Positions 33,926 through 44,761 of a stretch of 64,000 bases of DNA are shown here, one piece after another. The notes beneath the pieces are model-generated. The model did no database searches. It was not told the origin of the DNA and saw only the letters and a program-made list of their open reading frames with translations. A program made the position numbers and the translations under genes. The stretch is from Lunularia cruciata. Its lineage: Eukaryota; Streptophyta; Marchantiopsida; Lunulariales; Lunulariaceae. Each line of letters opens with the position of its first letter. Position 1 is the stretch's first letter. The stretch is from contig OX419759.1 in NCBI GenBank assembly GCA_948567375.1, positions 51,561,493 through 51,625,492 of the forward strand, written 5' to 3'.

Positions 33926-35394
33926 TTTTCTTGCCCCACTTTCTACAGTTGAAATCTTTCCCATTCACAAATAAGACATGCTAAATAAGACATGCTAACT
34001 GGAATTTGGAATGCTCAAGGCTCAACTGAACATATAATTTCTAAGATGGTAAGGGAACGAATAAATTTTTTTGGTAGAGGCGAGCTTTAGATCTTCTCTA
34101 GGAACAGAAAGAGCGTATATAAAACAATTGGTTGGCGTCTTGTGATTGTGGGAGTGTTTCGAAAACTTAGCGTTAGTGTCGAAACAAAGGAAGCTCCACG
34201 TCTGCCTAAGAAGGATGGCAAAAGTGCGTCCCACACGATGCCTCTACATAAGTAATGGTATATTTTCGTGGCATGTAATGATTGCATCAGGTAACCTCAA
34301 CGAATGAGCCAAGTATATTCTCCGATGTAATTCGGTAAGTGTCATGATTGATAACCGAATCTAACTTTAACGACCAAGATACTGTTCTTGTGGCAGGACT
34401 TTTTGACAGCATCTCCTTCTACTGCCACCAATGGAGAAGTCAAGTGTATAACGTTACTGTGAACATCTCTCCTAGGTGCTGATACTCCGACCAGTTAGAC
34501 TTGAAACTACTCTAAATTCCCTTTCGTTTGGATTTCACGAAATGGTCACTGGCGTTGCTCCTTGAACTGATATCTTTTAAGGCAATCTAAGTGACCATGC
34601 GTTTTCAGAATCAGTTACTGAATGTCAGCTCAGTAGACTAGAAAGGCGATTTCTTTTATACTTTGCTCTCTGTACATATGCAGTTGAACCAAGAGATTCT
34701 CATAAGCCGTAAAAGCAACTTCTGCAGGACAATTTTGATTCACGTTCTTGAGTTGAGAAGAGTACACATATGCATCGCGGGTATTCTGTTATTCTCTGTC
34801 TCTGTTATCGTCTGAAGGTAGTTGATTGCCACAACGAGTGAAATCTGGAAACGGAGGTTGACGATTCAAACTTTTCTTTTGGCCGGGGCATGTGGCGTAT
34901 GCATGTACACAACTTTGTAGTTTAGTCATGGGAACATCGCAAGAAGGATCTATGAAACCTAGACAAACAGCTTAAGATTGCCGCTATCTTGCTGCGCTGA
35001 CGCATGTCTGATGATTCACAACTTCTAATCTAGTTCACCAGTTACCGTTTCTCATTACCTACTGGATGGCAGGCTTTAGGCAAGGTTTTCTGCAGCCAAT
35101 GGTTGCTACTGCTTTTTCCTTTGTGATCGTGGACTAATTATATGTCCCGTTCATGAGCGAAGACAAGTGGCATGGCCTCGCCTGTCCTTTAGTTTCTTCA
35201 CGGCACTATAAGACGGACCCAACGGCGAGACTGCTCAAACAAAAACCAAAACCAAGTATTCTTTCGTATGCATCCACGACCAGAGAAAGCAAACTCGTAC
35301 CTCTCTGCTAAGTTTATCAGTTCTGCCACCGTGCATCCCTGCTCCTGCTCACTGCCTAGGCCTTATATCACAATCCAAAAGTTAGAATCCCTCA
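33926..35394. promoter_or_regulatory. Divergent ELIP intergenic region, copy 2
   Basis: About 1.5 kb homologous to 18309-19987. Conserved blocks include CCACGTCTGCC (34196-34206), a CGGTAAGTGTCATG block near 34333, and GTGGCAGGACTTTTTGACAGCATCTCCTTC (34390-34419). Nearer the plus-side gene come a TGACGCATGT block near 35000 and a CTTCACGGCACTATAAGAC block at about 35197. The minus-side gene is a stub, so only the plus-side promoter still serves a full gene. Confidence 0.7.
35206..35212 (+). promoter_or_regulatory. Probable TATA box of ELIP-C
   Basis: CTATAAG about 185 bp before the ATG, inside a block (TTCTTCACGGCACTATAAGA) that is aligned with a TATA box in copy 3. The distance mirrors that of the minus-strand gene. 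Confidence 0.6.
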
Positions 35395-36232
35395 ATGGCA
35401 GCAAGTATGGTATCCTCATCTGCCATTCTATCGGGACTCCGGAGTGTCCCTCAAAATGCCATTAGCAAGAGTATCAACAGATCTATCCCCAGATCTGTTG
35501 GAACTTCGAAGTCGCTAATGGGTGCCAGGAGGATGACATCTATCCGTTGTGAAGGTATTAGAGAAACAGTAGACAAGAACACGAAGAAGGATATCACAAG
35601 GGAGGAAATTCTGCAGAACCAGGAAACAAATGATTCTGAGAAACAATCAGTGTTCGGTGCTAAACCCAACTCCGGTTCTTTCTACCCCAGGCCCGAGATT
35701 GAAAGGCGACCAGAAACCGGAGACAAGAGTATTGGAAGCATATTCGCATTTGACGGTGCTGCTCCAGAGACAATAAACGGTCGACTGGTAAGTATTAAAG
35801 CATTTGCAACTTCGAGCAGTTCCTGTGCTATTCCTGATATGTTATGATTGTGGCAACCTTTTCTTCCCTGCAGCAGTTGGTCGCGAAACATGTTAAGACA
35901 AAGTAGATATTCACTTCACTTTACTTGAAAATTTGCAGGCAATGGTTGGAATCGTGTGGGCAGCCATTGCAGAGAGGATCACTGGCCTCACTGTATTCGA
36001 CCAGCTGTATACTCAAGGAACGGGACTAGTTTTCTACGTAGCAGTCGTCCCATTAATTGCGTATGCCTCAATTGTTCCAATGCTGAATGGGGAGTCAACG
36101 GATGCCCGAAGTTCCGGCCCGTTTACAGCTAGGGCTGAGCGATGGAATGGGCGTCTAGCAATGTTGGGATTTCTGTCTCTTGTACTGACAGAAAGCTTTA
36201 TCCATGCTCCAGTGTTCAAAACTTTCTTCTAA
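35395..36232 (+). CDS. ELIP: Early light-inducible protein, intact (ELIP-C)
   Basis: A 228-residue ELIP from exon 1 (35395-35787) and exon 2 (35939-36232), with a 151-bp GT-AG phase-0 intron at the NGRL-AM point. Residues 1-45 form a Ser/Ala/Arg-rich transit peptide (MAASMVSSSAILSGLRSVPQ). A charged linker with an SFYPRPE motif follows. Helix I starts at FAFDGAAPETINGRL (117-131) and runs to about 147. Helix II spans about 159-180 and helix III begins ERWNGRLAMLG at 198. Both ExxNGR chlorophyll-ligand motifs are intact. The protein would sit in the thylakoid and bind pigment under light stress. Two AATAAA signals follow at 36477 and 36632, within a tandem duplication. From mid exon 1 onwards it is almost the same as the pseudogene at 44762. 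Confidence 0.94.
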
Positions 36233-36470
36233 GCATTCGCTTGAGCAGTAGAAATTTGCCGGAGAGGTAGAATTGAGCGGTAGAAGACCGATTTCACGAT
36301 CTTCATGGTGAAAAACGGACTCTATTGAATTGAAATGTAAATTCTGTATCATTACCTTCATGTAGTCAGTGACACTAGATCTCGGGGTCAACTCAAGTCA
36401 AGTCACAAGAGAGTATTGCTCATGCATCTCTCGTTTGTAATATTACACAGATAGAAGTAAATGATCGGTT

Positions 36471-36780
36471 GTATCTAATAAAGCTTATTACTACCACCCT
36501 CGGTGTTTACATTTCATCGTTTTTGACTAGTGAAGAGATCTTTCCCACATTTCAGTTCTGCAAACATTGGCGAAGTAGATTTCAATATCAATGGCAGTTC
36601 TTCTGTAGTATTTGTAGTCCAATTTGTATCTAATAAAGCTTATTACTACCACCCTCGGTGTTTACATTTCACCGTTTTTGACTAGTGAAGAGATCTTTCA
36701 CGCATTTCAGTTCTGCAAACATCGGCGAAGTAGATTTCAATATCAATGGCAGTTCTTCTGTAGTATTTGTTGTCCAATTT
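36471..36780. repeat. 155-bp tandem duplication carrying the polyadenylation signal
   Basis: Units 36471-36625 and 36626-36780 start GTATCTAATAAAGCTT and differ at only a few bases. Each carries one AATAAA (36477-36482, 36632-36637). The region of pseudogene D that matches has only one unit. The duplication happened after these copies separated and gave ELIP-C two candidate 3' ends. Confidence 0.92.
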
Positions 36781-37249
36781 GTATCTTTTTTGCTCCATGT
36801 GTAAAGCATATTACGGCAACTGGGCTCGTGGTCTCTTGAGGGAATTTCAAGATTCGATCGTCACATGATTTTATCATCCAGTATCGCGAAAATTTGTCCC
36901 ACGGAGGAAATCAACGATACTAATCACTTCGACCTTCATTTTAACTTCACCACTCATTGTAATCGACAGATTTGAGAAAACTGATGGGAAAATGAATTCC
37001 ACTCGAAATTCATTCCAAGTGTTGGAAATATCCGAATGTCAACCAACAACCCAACTCTGAAACCTAGCAGTACATAAATTTCGTGGCGAATAAAAGAAAA
37101 TTTCTCTGATTAATCATAATAAATAATAACCACACACACAATATGAAATGATGCAGCAGAGAGGACGAAAAACCTCTGGTAGTTCGAAATGCACAAATGT
37201 GTCTGGACCGAAAAGCACAAAAAGTGCAACCTTTTCCCACTAGATCATT
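36781..37249. other. No gene recognised
   Basis: Single-copy-looking sequence with a CA-rich stretch near 37130 (ACACACACA). It ends at the truncated left edge of the outer copia element. Confidence 0.4.
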
Positions 37250-39100
37250 ATCTACATAATGATATTCCTACTTTGTACCAATCTCCACATGCTTCTAGGA
37301 GTTTTTCCTTTCTTTGGTATATCCATTTCAACCATTTGGCTTCTTTCCTATAGGCACTTTTCAAGTCTCCATGCTTGGTTTTGGGCCAAAAACTTCATCT
37401 CCTCTTCCATTGCACCATGCTATCTTTGAAAATCTAGATCTTGCATTGCATTCTCACATGAAGATTACCCATCATTCTCCATGAGAAGAGCATAAGCTTA
37501 AAATGAATATTCATATTTCTTTCGAGTAGTTAGATCTCTATTTAGATACTTGCGTTCATGTATAGTTTCCAAACTTCTCTCTTTTGATGGATCACTTAAG
37601 AAGTCTTCATGAGGCAAAAACTCTTCTCTTTTGTATCAATATCTATCTTAACAACATCAGACATAATTTGATTTCTCTTTGTTTCAGATATAGTAGTCAT
37701 TTCCATCATCCCTATCTCATCAAGTATTACATCCCTACTCGAAACAAGGTAGCATTTGATAAGATCCCACAATCTCTATTCCTTTTTCCTCATATCTTAA
37801 GAATATACATTTTCTAGATTTGGTATCTAATTTTGTCCTTTGCTCTTGTTGAATATGGATGTAAGCTTTGCATCCAAACACTCTAAGTGAACAACAAGGA
37901 AACTTGTCTATTTCTCCATCCATGTCCTGTACTCAAGAGTGGCGTATGAAGAAATATTTACCAAATGACAAGCTATGTTTATAGCTGTTGCCCAAAAGCT
38001 CTTCTCCAATCCTGTATTTCTTAGCATACTCCAAGCTCTCTCCAAGAGTATACAGTTTATCCATTTGGCCACAATATTCTGTTAAGGGGTACCAGGTATG
38101 ATGAAGTGGTAGATTATCCTTATGCTCTTACAATAGTGATCAAACTTTCTTGGTGGATAATCTATGCCATGATTAAATCTTAAACACTTTGCTCTCCTCC
38201 CGGTCTACTTCTCCATCATCATCTTCTTTTGATAAAAGATAAAGAAGACCTTTGATTTCTGTTTCATGGTGTAGACCCATACTCTCCTAGTCATCTACCA
38301 AGGATAGAAAATATAATACTCCAGATTTTGAAGTTCTAGATGTGGAGCCCCAAACATAAGAATGCACATAGTCTAAAATTTACTTTGTGCAATGAGCTAC
38401 TGTGGAAAAGCTCACCCTTTGTTGTTTTCCTATTACTCAAAGCTCACAAAATTTTAACTTACAAATCTTTGTGCACTTCAGTAATCATCTCTTGGGATAA
38501 TTAATGCAACATAAGTGCAACAAGTAGGTAAGATCTTTGGGATCTTCTTCTTCAAAATTTACTATTGCTACTCCACCTATAATTTTGTCTCCAATCAACT
38601 TCTATAGATTGTCTACCTGTTGGCTCTTCATCACCACCCATCCTATTTTTAATATCTTCAACATTTTATTTTTTCCTCTCCACCTCCAACTATTTGAGTC
38701 CAACATACCCAACAACATCAAATTACTTCTGCAACTTGGGAACATATTGCACATTGGCAAGGGTTCTCACAAGATCATCAAAAGTTCTGATGCATATTTT
38801 ACCCATCTCTATTTCTTTATAAGCCATATCACTCCCCATTAATATAAACCCTCAATTAAATAGTTCCTAGGTGTAAAACAAATCATTTTTTGGACATATA
38901 TGGTAAGAGCAACCTGAGTCTAGTATCCAAGGCTCTTCAAATTGATCTTTGTCCCTGATGGCACGATACAAAATTTTACACATATCTGGACGATTATGCT
39001 ACACTTGCCTAATCTGACATTGAATTTTATCTCTACTTGCTTTGAGCTTTTGACTCGATCAATTTTCCTTGAAATGCACTATCTTCTTGTACATACAACA
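37250..39100 (-). mobile_element. Outer copia element, pol part (minus strand, truncated)
   Basis: Minus-strand copia remnant. From its 5' side (right): a gag zinc-knuckle fragment at the insertion point, protease with EPWILDSGCSYHI (38895-38945), decayed integrase, then LRVFGCKAYIHIQQEQRTKL (37735-37923). Last is an RT start of type MEEEMKFLAQNQAWRLEK (about 37345-37400), after which the element stops. The LTR and the rest of RT are gone. The other half of its gag continues at 42341. No frame is intact. Confidence 0.85.
39096..39100. repeat. Target-site duplication CAACA, left
   Basis: CAACA before the inner copia LTR recurs at 42336-42340. Removing the element and one copy restores a continuous gag zinc-knuckle reading in the outer copia element. 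Confidence 0.88.
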
Positions 39101-39455
39101 TGGTAGATTATAGCATCTTATAGCAACTGGTTATTTTACTATCCTTATAGATCAAGAGATTTAGATTAGTATGACAAGAAGATCTTGACTAGCATTAATC
39201 CCAGTCAGTCATGTCTATTCATATTCAATAGACATCTTGTGTTTTTTGACTGTTGGCTTCCCGAGGTTCTACCTTTCGGGTAGAACCTCGGGGATTTTGT
39301 AATTTGTATTCTGCAATATTAATGTTATTACATTTAACTCTCTCTCCCTTACTAATAGTTCTTATATGTTATTACAGTAAACTCTCTCTCCCTTACTAAT
39401 AATTCTCATATGTTATTACATTCAACTCTCTCCCCCCTGACTAATAATTCTCATA
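39101..39455 (+). repeat. 5' LTR of inner copia, with three 45-bp units and a hairpin
   Basis: 355 bp, begins TGGTAGATTATAGC and ends near TTCTCATA. It is longer than its partner because its end holds three tandem units of about 45 bp (about 39322-39455, each GTTATTACA...CTCTCTC...CTAATA.TTCT.ATAT). It also has a 14-bp perfect hairpin at 39260-39292 that the right LTR lacks. Confidence 0.85.
39260..39292. repeat. Perfect 14-bp hairpin within the copia LTR
   Basis: CCCGAGGTTCTACC (39260-39273) and its exact reverse complement (39279-39292) enclose a 5-base loop TTTCG. The right LTR has a collapsed version (GAAGGTCCTACCTTC near 42225). Confidence 0.9.
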
Positions 39456-39467
39456 TGGTGTTACAGC
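39456..39467 (+). other. Decayed primer-binding site
   Basis: TGGTGTTACAGC directly after the LTR is three changes from the initiator tRNA-Met complement TGGTATCAGAGC. The position is right for a primer-binding site, and the match has decayed. Confidence 0.5.
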
Positions 39468-40149
39468 TAACTAAGAACTTTACAGTTTTCTATTCCTCAA
39501 GTGCTCAAATTTACAAGAGGATAGTAAAGGACACTTTACTATTCTCTGAAACCTCCCTATCTCAAATTGTGGAGAAAATTTGTTGTTTTTTTTCCACAAG
39601 AGCACAATAGAAATTCTCCTTACTTATCTTCATGACTTGAATTTGGATGCAGTGAAATTCTTTCTAAATATTGATTTAACATGAAATAATTCCTTAGTTT
39701 GTCCTTACCATGCAAAATTGCCTAATCAATGCAAAGTGGCTCATTATCTTGAATCAAAAAGGATTCTTGAATTCAAGAAATCTAGATCACCCTACTTTCT
39801 TGACTTGTTGCTCGATCCATGCGCAATGACCCATTTGGAAAGATTTTTGAATTTTTTACCAGTTCCCACCCAACCACCAAGAGTATTCTTCTTGATACAA
39901 GACCTATAGACCAGACCTAACCTGAACCACCTTGGCACTTTGGAAGAGAAAATTGGAATCTTTTGACCAGATCCAACCTGAATTCTTTTGAATTCAAGAC
40001 TGCTAGTACCAGACACAAAGCTACTGAAGGGTCAACTATCTACAATCTATGTCAAGAATTCAAGACTTAAACACGGAACCATTAATTGACTCTCATAGTC
40101 AACACTTTGTTTTATTTAACATTTGCTGAAATATTTTGGCAAACAACCA

Positions 40150-41040
40150 TGTTAAAGGTCAAAGACATTCCCAGGTTTAATGGTATTTATTATTTCATAT
40201 GGAAACTATGTATGAGCCTGTTTCTTGAAGCCACAAGTCTCATGGGGGTTTAGGATGGAGCTCAACCCCATCCCTCTCAGCCTGTAGCTGCTCCTTCACA
40301 TGCTGGTCAAAAGATTGCTGCTACAGTTCTTGCTTTGCTATTAATAGGCCTTGGTAGCATTGCTGATTGGGATACAAGTAATGCTTGTTCATTATCCTTT
40401 ATTATGAACCGACTTGACAACAACAAAATTCATCATGTGATTTCTGCACAATTTGCTTCTGAAGCTTGGATTATTTTTGAGCAATTATATGAAGCTCAAG
40501 ATGCAGTCTCAAGAATGTACTGCAAGATGAGCTTCAGATGCTGAAAATTAAGGAAGGTGATAGTGTTACTGATCGTGTTCATTGGTTCAGAACTTTAGTC
40601 GATAAACTATCTTCTGTTGGAGTACAAACTTTAGATGAAAATCAAATGCTGGCTGTGATGTGCAGCATGCCAAACAGTTTCTGAAATCTTATGATTTCAT
40701 TGCAAGGTCAGCAAAATCTGACCTTGCAGAAGCTCATAACATATCTCCTTCAGGACAAAAAGTATTAAAGACTAAGATGCCTGAGCCCACAATCTCATGG
40801 TATACTAGAAGGGAAAAGGCAAGTCTAATGCAAGGGACTAGAAGAATCAAAATTTCTATAAAGGAAAAAATGGTTTCTTTATGCTTCAGCTTCTTGATCT
40901 AGTTTCTAACCAGATAATTCATCTTCATGGGGACCTTCTACAGCTAATCAGAGAAATCTCATCGAGAAGACGAAGTGTTTCTACTGCCATCTTACTGGAC
41001 ATCAGGATTGCAGAAAACAAATTGCTGATGAATCTGCAGC
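40150..41040 (+). pseudogene. Inner copia gag
   Basis: Starts near 40150 with a VKDIPRFNGIYYFIWKLCM-like segment, the N-terminal Gag domain of this copia group. Then follow IGLGSIADWDTSNACSLSF and ISAQFASEAWIIFEQLYEA (family: TAxEVWxxLExxY), and VTDRVHWFRTLVDKLSSVG in the next frame. A short zinc knuckle KCFYCHLTGHQDC lies at about 40972-41010. The knuckle spacing after His is two residues short. Several shifts and stops occur. Confidence 0.8.
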
Positions 41041-41299
41041 AACTTCACAAAGATCAAGGCCCAAGCACACTCTTCCATTTATCTATATATTGTACTTGCT
41101 TACAATACTATATCTTGTTCAAGCCAAGATAATTCTTGGTTTCTTGATTCAAAAGCCACCCACAACATGGCTCACTTGAATGAGTTTAAAATGACAGACT
41201 TTGGTGAAGCTTATCATGTCCTTGGTATGCATCTCCAATGCAAGAGGAAACAAGGATGGCTGAAGGCAAATCAAACTAGTTACAAAAAAGCTTCAACAA

Positions 41300-41990
41300 T
41301 TCAATTTGTTGAATTGTAAATCTGTTTTGACTCTTGCTGCTCGTCACTTTTCTTTCAGTATTGAGCAGTCTTGTACCCAAGCTAAAATCTACCATATGAA
41401 GACCATTCCCTATCAAAGTATTGTAGGAAATTTAATGTGTGCAATGATATGTTTTCAACCTGATATTGTCTATTTAGTTAGTACTATTGCTTAGTACATG
41501 CCCAATCTTTGACCTGCACATTGGGTAGCAGTTAAACAAACTTTCTACTATCTGCAAGAGACTTTAAACTTTTCCCTTAAATATTGTGCAGGTTCACCTC
41601 TGCATCTACAAGGATTTTCAGACTCTGCATATGGCAACAATGTGGATCCCCACAAGTCTACTTGTGAACTTTGCTTCTTCCTTGCAAGAGGAATAGTAAG
41701 TTGGGTGAGTAAGAAGCAAAAGTCAATTGCTTTGTGGAGTACTGAAGCTGAGTACATGGCTTTAATAAAATCCAGCACGAAAGCAAGATATTGGTTATCC
41801 TCAGAAGACAACACAGATCGTTTGTGACAACAAGAGCAAAATAGTTCTTCTACTAGCAAGAATCATGCTAGAATCAAGCATATCTATATTCAAAATCATT
41901 TTACCAAGATCAATTGCTCAGTGGAGAAATCAGTATCAGTATTTACCTCCCAATGAAGACATGTGTGGTGATGTATTGACAAAAATATTA
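41300..41990 (+). pseudogene. Inner copia RNase H and pol end
   Basis: Contains YQSIVGNLMCAMICFQPDIV (family: YRSLVGSLMYLTxTRPDI), AHWVAVKQTFYYLQET, a GFSDSAYGNNVDPHKST region (catalytic Asp context), WVSKKQKSIALWSTEAEYMAL, and a DVLTKILPKGL-like tail at about 41970. This is the end of a copia polyprotein. The region between it and gag is deleted. Confidence 0.85.
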
Positions 41991-42063
41991 CCTAAAGGAC
42001 TTCATCAGAAGCATATTGCTACACTAGGAATAGGATAATACTAAATTCCCAATTGAGTGGGAG

Positions 42064-42335
42064 TTTTAGATTATAGCATCTTATAGCAATTGGTTGTTTT
42101 AGTATCTTCATTTATTACAAGATCTAGATTAATATGATAAGGAAATCTAGACTAGCATAAATCCTAGGCTGTCATGTCTAGTCATATTGAATAGACATCA
42201 TGCGTTTTTGTGACAGTTGGCTTATGAAGGTCCTACCTTCCCAGTTTCCAACTTGAGAGCATTCTTTAATTTTTATTCTGCAATATCAGTGTTATGACAT
42301 TGAACTCCCTCTCTTCTTGACTGATAATTCTCACA
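42064..42335 (+). repeat. 3' LTR of inner copia
   Basis: 272 bp, begins TTTTAGATTATAGCATC and ends AATTCTCACA. It has only one of the 45-bp end units that are triplicated in the left LTR. Confidence 0.85.
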
Positions 42336-42340
42336 CAACA

Positions 42341-42830
42341 TGTTTCTTTGTTGTCTGTGGATCTAGATTTACCGTTGATTTGGCTTTTTTCAATTGTCCT
42401 ACCTCTAATGAACAAAACCTCTAAACTCCTATCCTCTTGATTAGGTCGTGTACTTGTCTCATTTGATAGTAAGGTTGAAGTGACCTCCTCAAAAATACTT
42501 CATCTTTCCTATACAAAAGCGTCATAGTTAAATGCTGAAGGCGATGAAGTCATTAATAATAATACCATATCTTCTTTCTCTAAAATAACCTTTAAACACG
42601 TTGAGATGCTCCATGATATTTTGGTCCTCTTTCATTCTTACAAATGCTCTACGTATAGAGCTTTTGTTTAAGGTGCAATCAATTTGTCAAAACTTTTTTA
42701 CATACAAAATTTTCAATTTTGACTAGAACTTTGGTGCAGAGTTCTTGTTCATTACATAATACAACACTTCATCAGCAATATTTAATTGAATCGTGCTAAT
42801 AACCCTCTAACCTGCATCGTCACACTCATC
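42341..42830 (-). mobile_element. Outer copia element, gag part
   Basis: Minus-strand continuation of the element at 37250-39100, beyond the inner copia insertion. Joining the two sides by removing the insertion gives a reading with CCMYKKIVHFKEN, a decayed zinc knuckle at the exact break. The rest of gag is too decayed to read reliably, and no 5' LTR can be recognised. The right boundary is approximate. Confidence 0.6.
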
Positions 42831-42860
42831 ATCACCCTTCTCGTCCGATTTTTTGCCTAG

Positions 42861-42996
42861 TGTCCTGTGTAACCTTTCCCGCCTAGACTGAGGGCCTCCT
42901 AAACCCTAGCGATCTATCCAATCTACTAGGAAACATATCTACCGTTATGCTATGTCAGGAGGCCCTCAGTCTAGGCGGGAAAGATTACACATGACA
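42861..42996. repeat. Foldback: 40-bp inverted repeat with 56-bp loop
   Basis: The left arm 42861-42900 (TGTCCTGTGTAACCTTTCCC...) and the right arm 42957-42996 are reverse complements at 38 of 40 positions. The enclosed 56 bp contains no gene. It has the look of a small MITE or hairpin-forming element. No clear target duplication is seen next to the arms. Confidence 0.9.
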
Positions 42997-43280
42997 AAGT
43001 TATATGCTGTTAAATCTAGAAAGGATTCATTTCTAGATAAAATAGCAATATATACTCAGAATCTAGAACTAAATTCTTGCAAAAGTTAATTAGACAGTCT
43101 GAGTGCAAGTTAGAAAGTTGTGAAAGAGTTTAAAGTTCAACTGCATAGACAATTTCGAAGATGCTAAGGCAATGAACTCAATTTGTCACCAGATGATCAT
43201 TTCAGGAAACAGGAAGAGAAATGTATACTTGTAAGTCCCTTGGTCTGATGGGTTAGGCCAATTTCTTCTAATTAGCATCT
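42997..43280. other. Spacer where a minus-side ELIP would be expected
   Basis: No ELIP homology was found, although the sequence directly to the right is the third copy of the minus-side ELIP promoter. The gene belonging to it has been lost or replaced. Confidence 0.5.
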
Positions 43281-44761
43281 GTCAAAAAGGAAGAGGTTCC
43301 ACGTCTGCCTAAGGAGGAGGACAAAGCTGTGTCCCACACGATGCGCTAAAGAGGCGCAAAAGCAACTTCTCGTGGCAGGTACTGGTTTCACCAGGTAACC
43401 ACTCAACGAGTGAGCCTCCTTAACTTTCTGTGTAGTTCGACAAGTGTTAGTGAAATGTAACCTGACAGACCAAGATGCTGTTCGTGTGGCAGGAGTTTTG
43501 ACATAGCATCTCCTTCGGCTGCGACGAACTACAGAAATCATATTTATGAAGTTTCGCGTTGACTTTCTGGTGCTGATACAGGCCCCAGTTGCAGTTTGAC
43601 TAACTTCAAAATTACTTTCTTGTGATTGATGGATCTTCTGCCGTAGTGCATGGACTAGCAGCCTACACAAGAACAAGCCTAATCTCAGGAGGAGTTCGCT
43701 ACGAATTCACATGTCGAATTTCACCACCTCCCACCGCAGCAGAGTTTATGGAGAGAGGGAAATCTGAACTTATGAGAATGAGTTCTTTGAAACATCAGTC
43801 AAAAAAATAAGCTAAAGAAACAAATAAATCTTCATTACGGAAACCCATGAGCGGAATTTTTTTCCCCTAAAGTGTAATGTAAATGCTCCAAATAATCTCC
43901 TTGAACTCTTCTTCTTCACGGCGATCTGTGGACTATGCGGTCAGTAAGAGAGTTTCAGCTTCGTTAACAAGAGTGATATTTGTCATTTGGGCAGAAAGCA
44001 TTCCAATAGTCGAAGTACAGAGAAAGATCTCCTATAAATTGGAAATTTTTTGTTCAAATAGTTGTGCTCAGAAGGGCAAACATCATATGCATGTAGAGAG
44101 GGGAGCCTCACGATCACAATGCTGCTGTGCTGAGTGTCTTAATTATCAAAGGGCCAACGAGCGAATCCATATATCGTTGAATGATCATCAATTGGGAACT
44201 TCTCTATTTGGAGGGGCCATGTGGCGCCGTGTTCATATAGACGTATTTTGCAAACATGGACGAAGCTTTTGAAAGAGAACTGTCATGGCAAAAGATCGTA
44301 GGTAATGATCGGATGAAGAATGCGCAATGCAACAACCTCAAATTTATACATGGTGCGCTGACACATGTGCTACTCTCAACTTCTAATTAGGCTCACTAGT
44401 CTAGTCGCCACCTATTGGGCGAACACCCGCCTGTAGCTCAGGTCTTCCACAAGCCCATGGTTGCTATTCTTTTCTCGCCAGTGATTGTCGCCTTACTTTT
44501 AACGTCCTGTTTGTAGTACGACGAATGCCATCAAGTCGTCTGTGGTTTTCGTTCTCGCGGCAGTATAAATGCGTAACAGAAACGAGGGGAATAGCAAACC
44601 TCAAAACACTTCAAACGTACTTTCCAATATATTCAAAAGCGAAGTCTCCTCACCATTCTTCTTGATTACTTAAGCATCTCAGTACTAGTACTATCATGCT
44701 ACCCTCTCGGTTTCAATCCTTGCACTGCTTCATACTCCAATTCTAGCATTGTCAACCCGCA
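43281..44761. promoter_or_regulatory. Divergent ELIP intergenic region, copy 3
   Basis: Homologous to copies 1 and 2, with CCACGTCTGCC (43299-43309), a TTCGACAAGTGTTAG block near 43437, and GTGGCAGGAGTTTTGACATAGCATCTCCTTC (43485-43515). Towards the plus-side gene come a TGACACATGT block near 44355 and the TATA-containing block at about 44555. The minus-side gene is absent. Short open frames inside (for example 43883-44272) are not supported as genes. Confidence 0.7.
44564..44570 (+). promoter_or_regulatory. TATA box of ELIP pseudogene D
   Basis: TATAAAT within CTCGCGGCAGTATAAATGCG, aligned with the ELIP-C TATA block and about 190 bp before the ATG. The promoter looks sound, so the broken gene may still be transcribed. 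Confidence 0.6.

Larger units (their letters stand above)
39101..42335 (+). mobile_element. Inner copia element, internally deleted
   Basis: Plus-strand copia element with LTRs (39101-39455, 42064-42335), a 5-bp duplication CAACA, a decayed primer-binding site (39456-39467) and a purine-rich stretch (GAGTGGGAG) before the right LTR. Gag is present (about 40150-41040), then a short piece, then RNase H and the end of pol (about 41300-41990). Protease, integrase and most of RT are missing. It is a deleted derivative that would have depended on proteins of other copies. Stops interrupt what is left. Confidence 0.9.

Noticed and set aside
39322-39455. Possible CRISPR-like array because of regularly spaced repeats
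   Set aside because: The units are adjacent with no unique spacers, and they sit at the end of a copia LTR in a plant genome.
43883-44272. 129-residue plus ORF in the third ELIP intergenic copy
   Set aside because: No protein resemblance, and the region aligns with non-coding promoter sequence of the other two copies.
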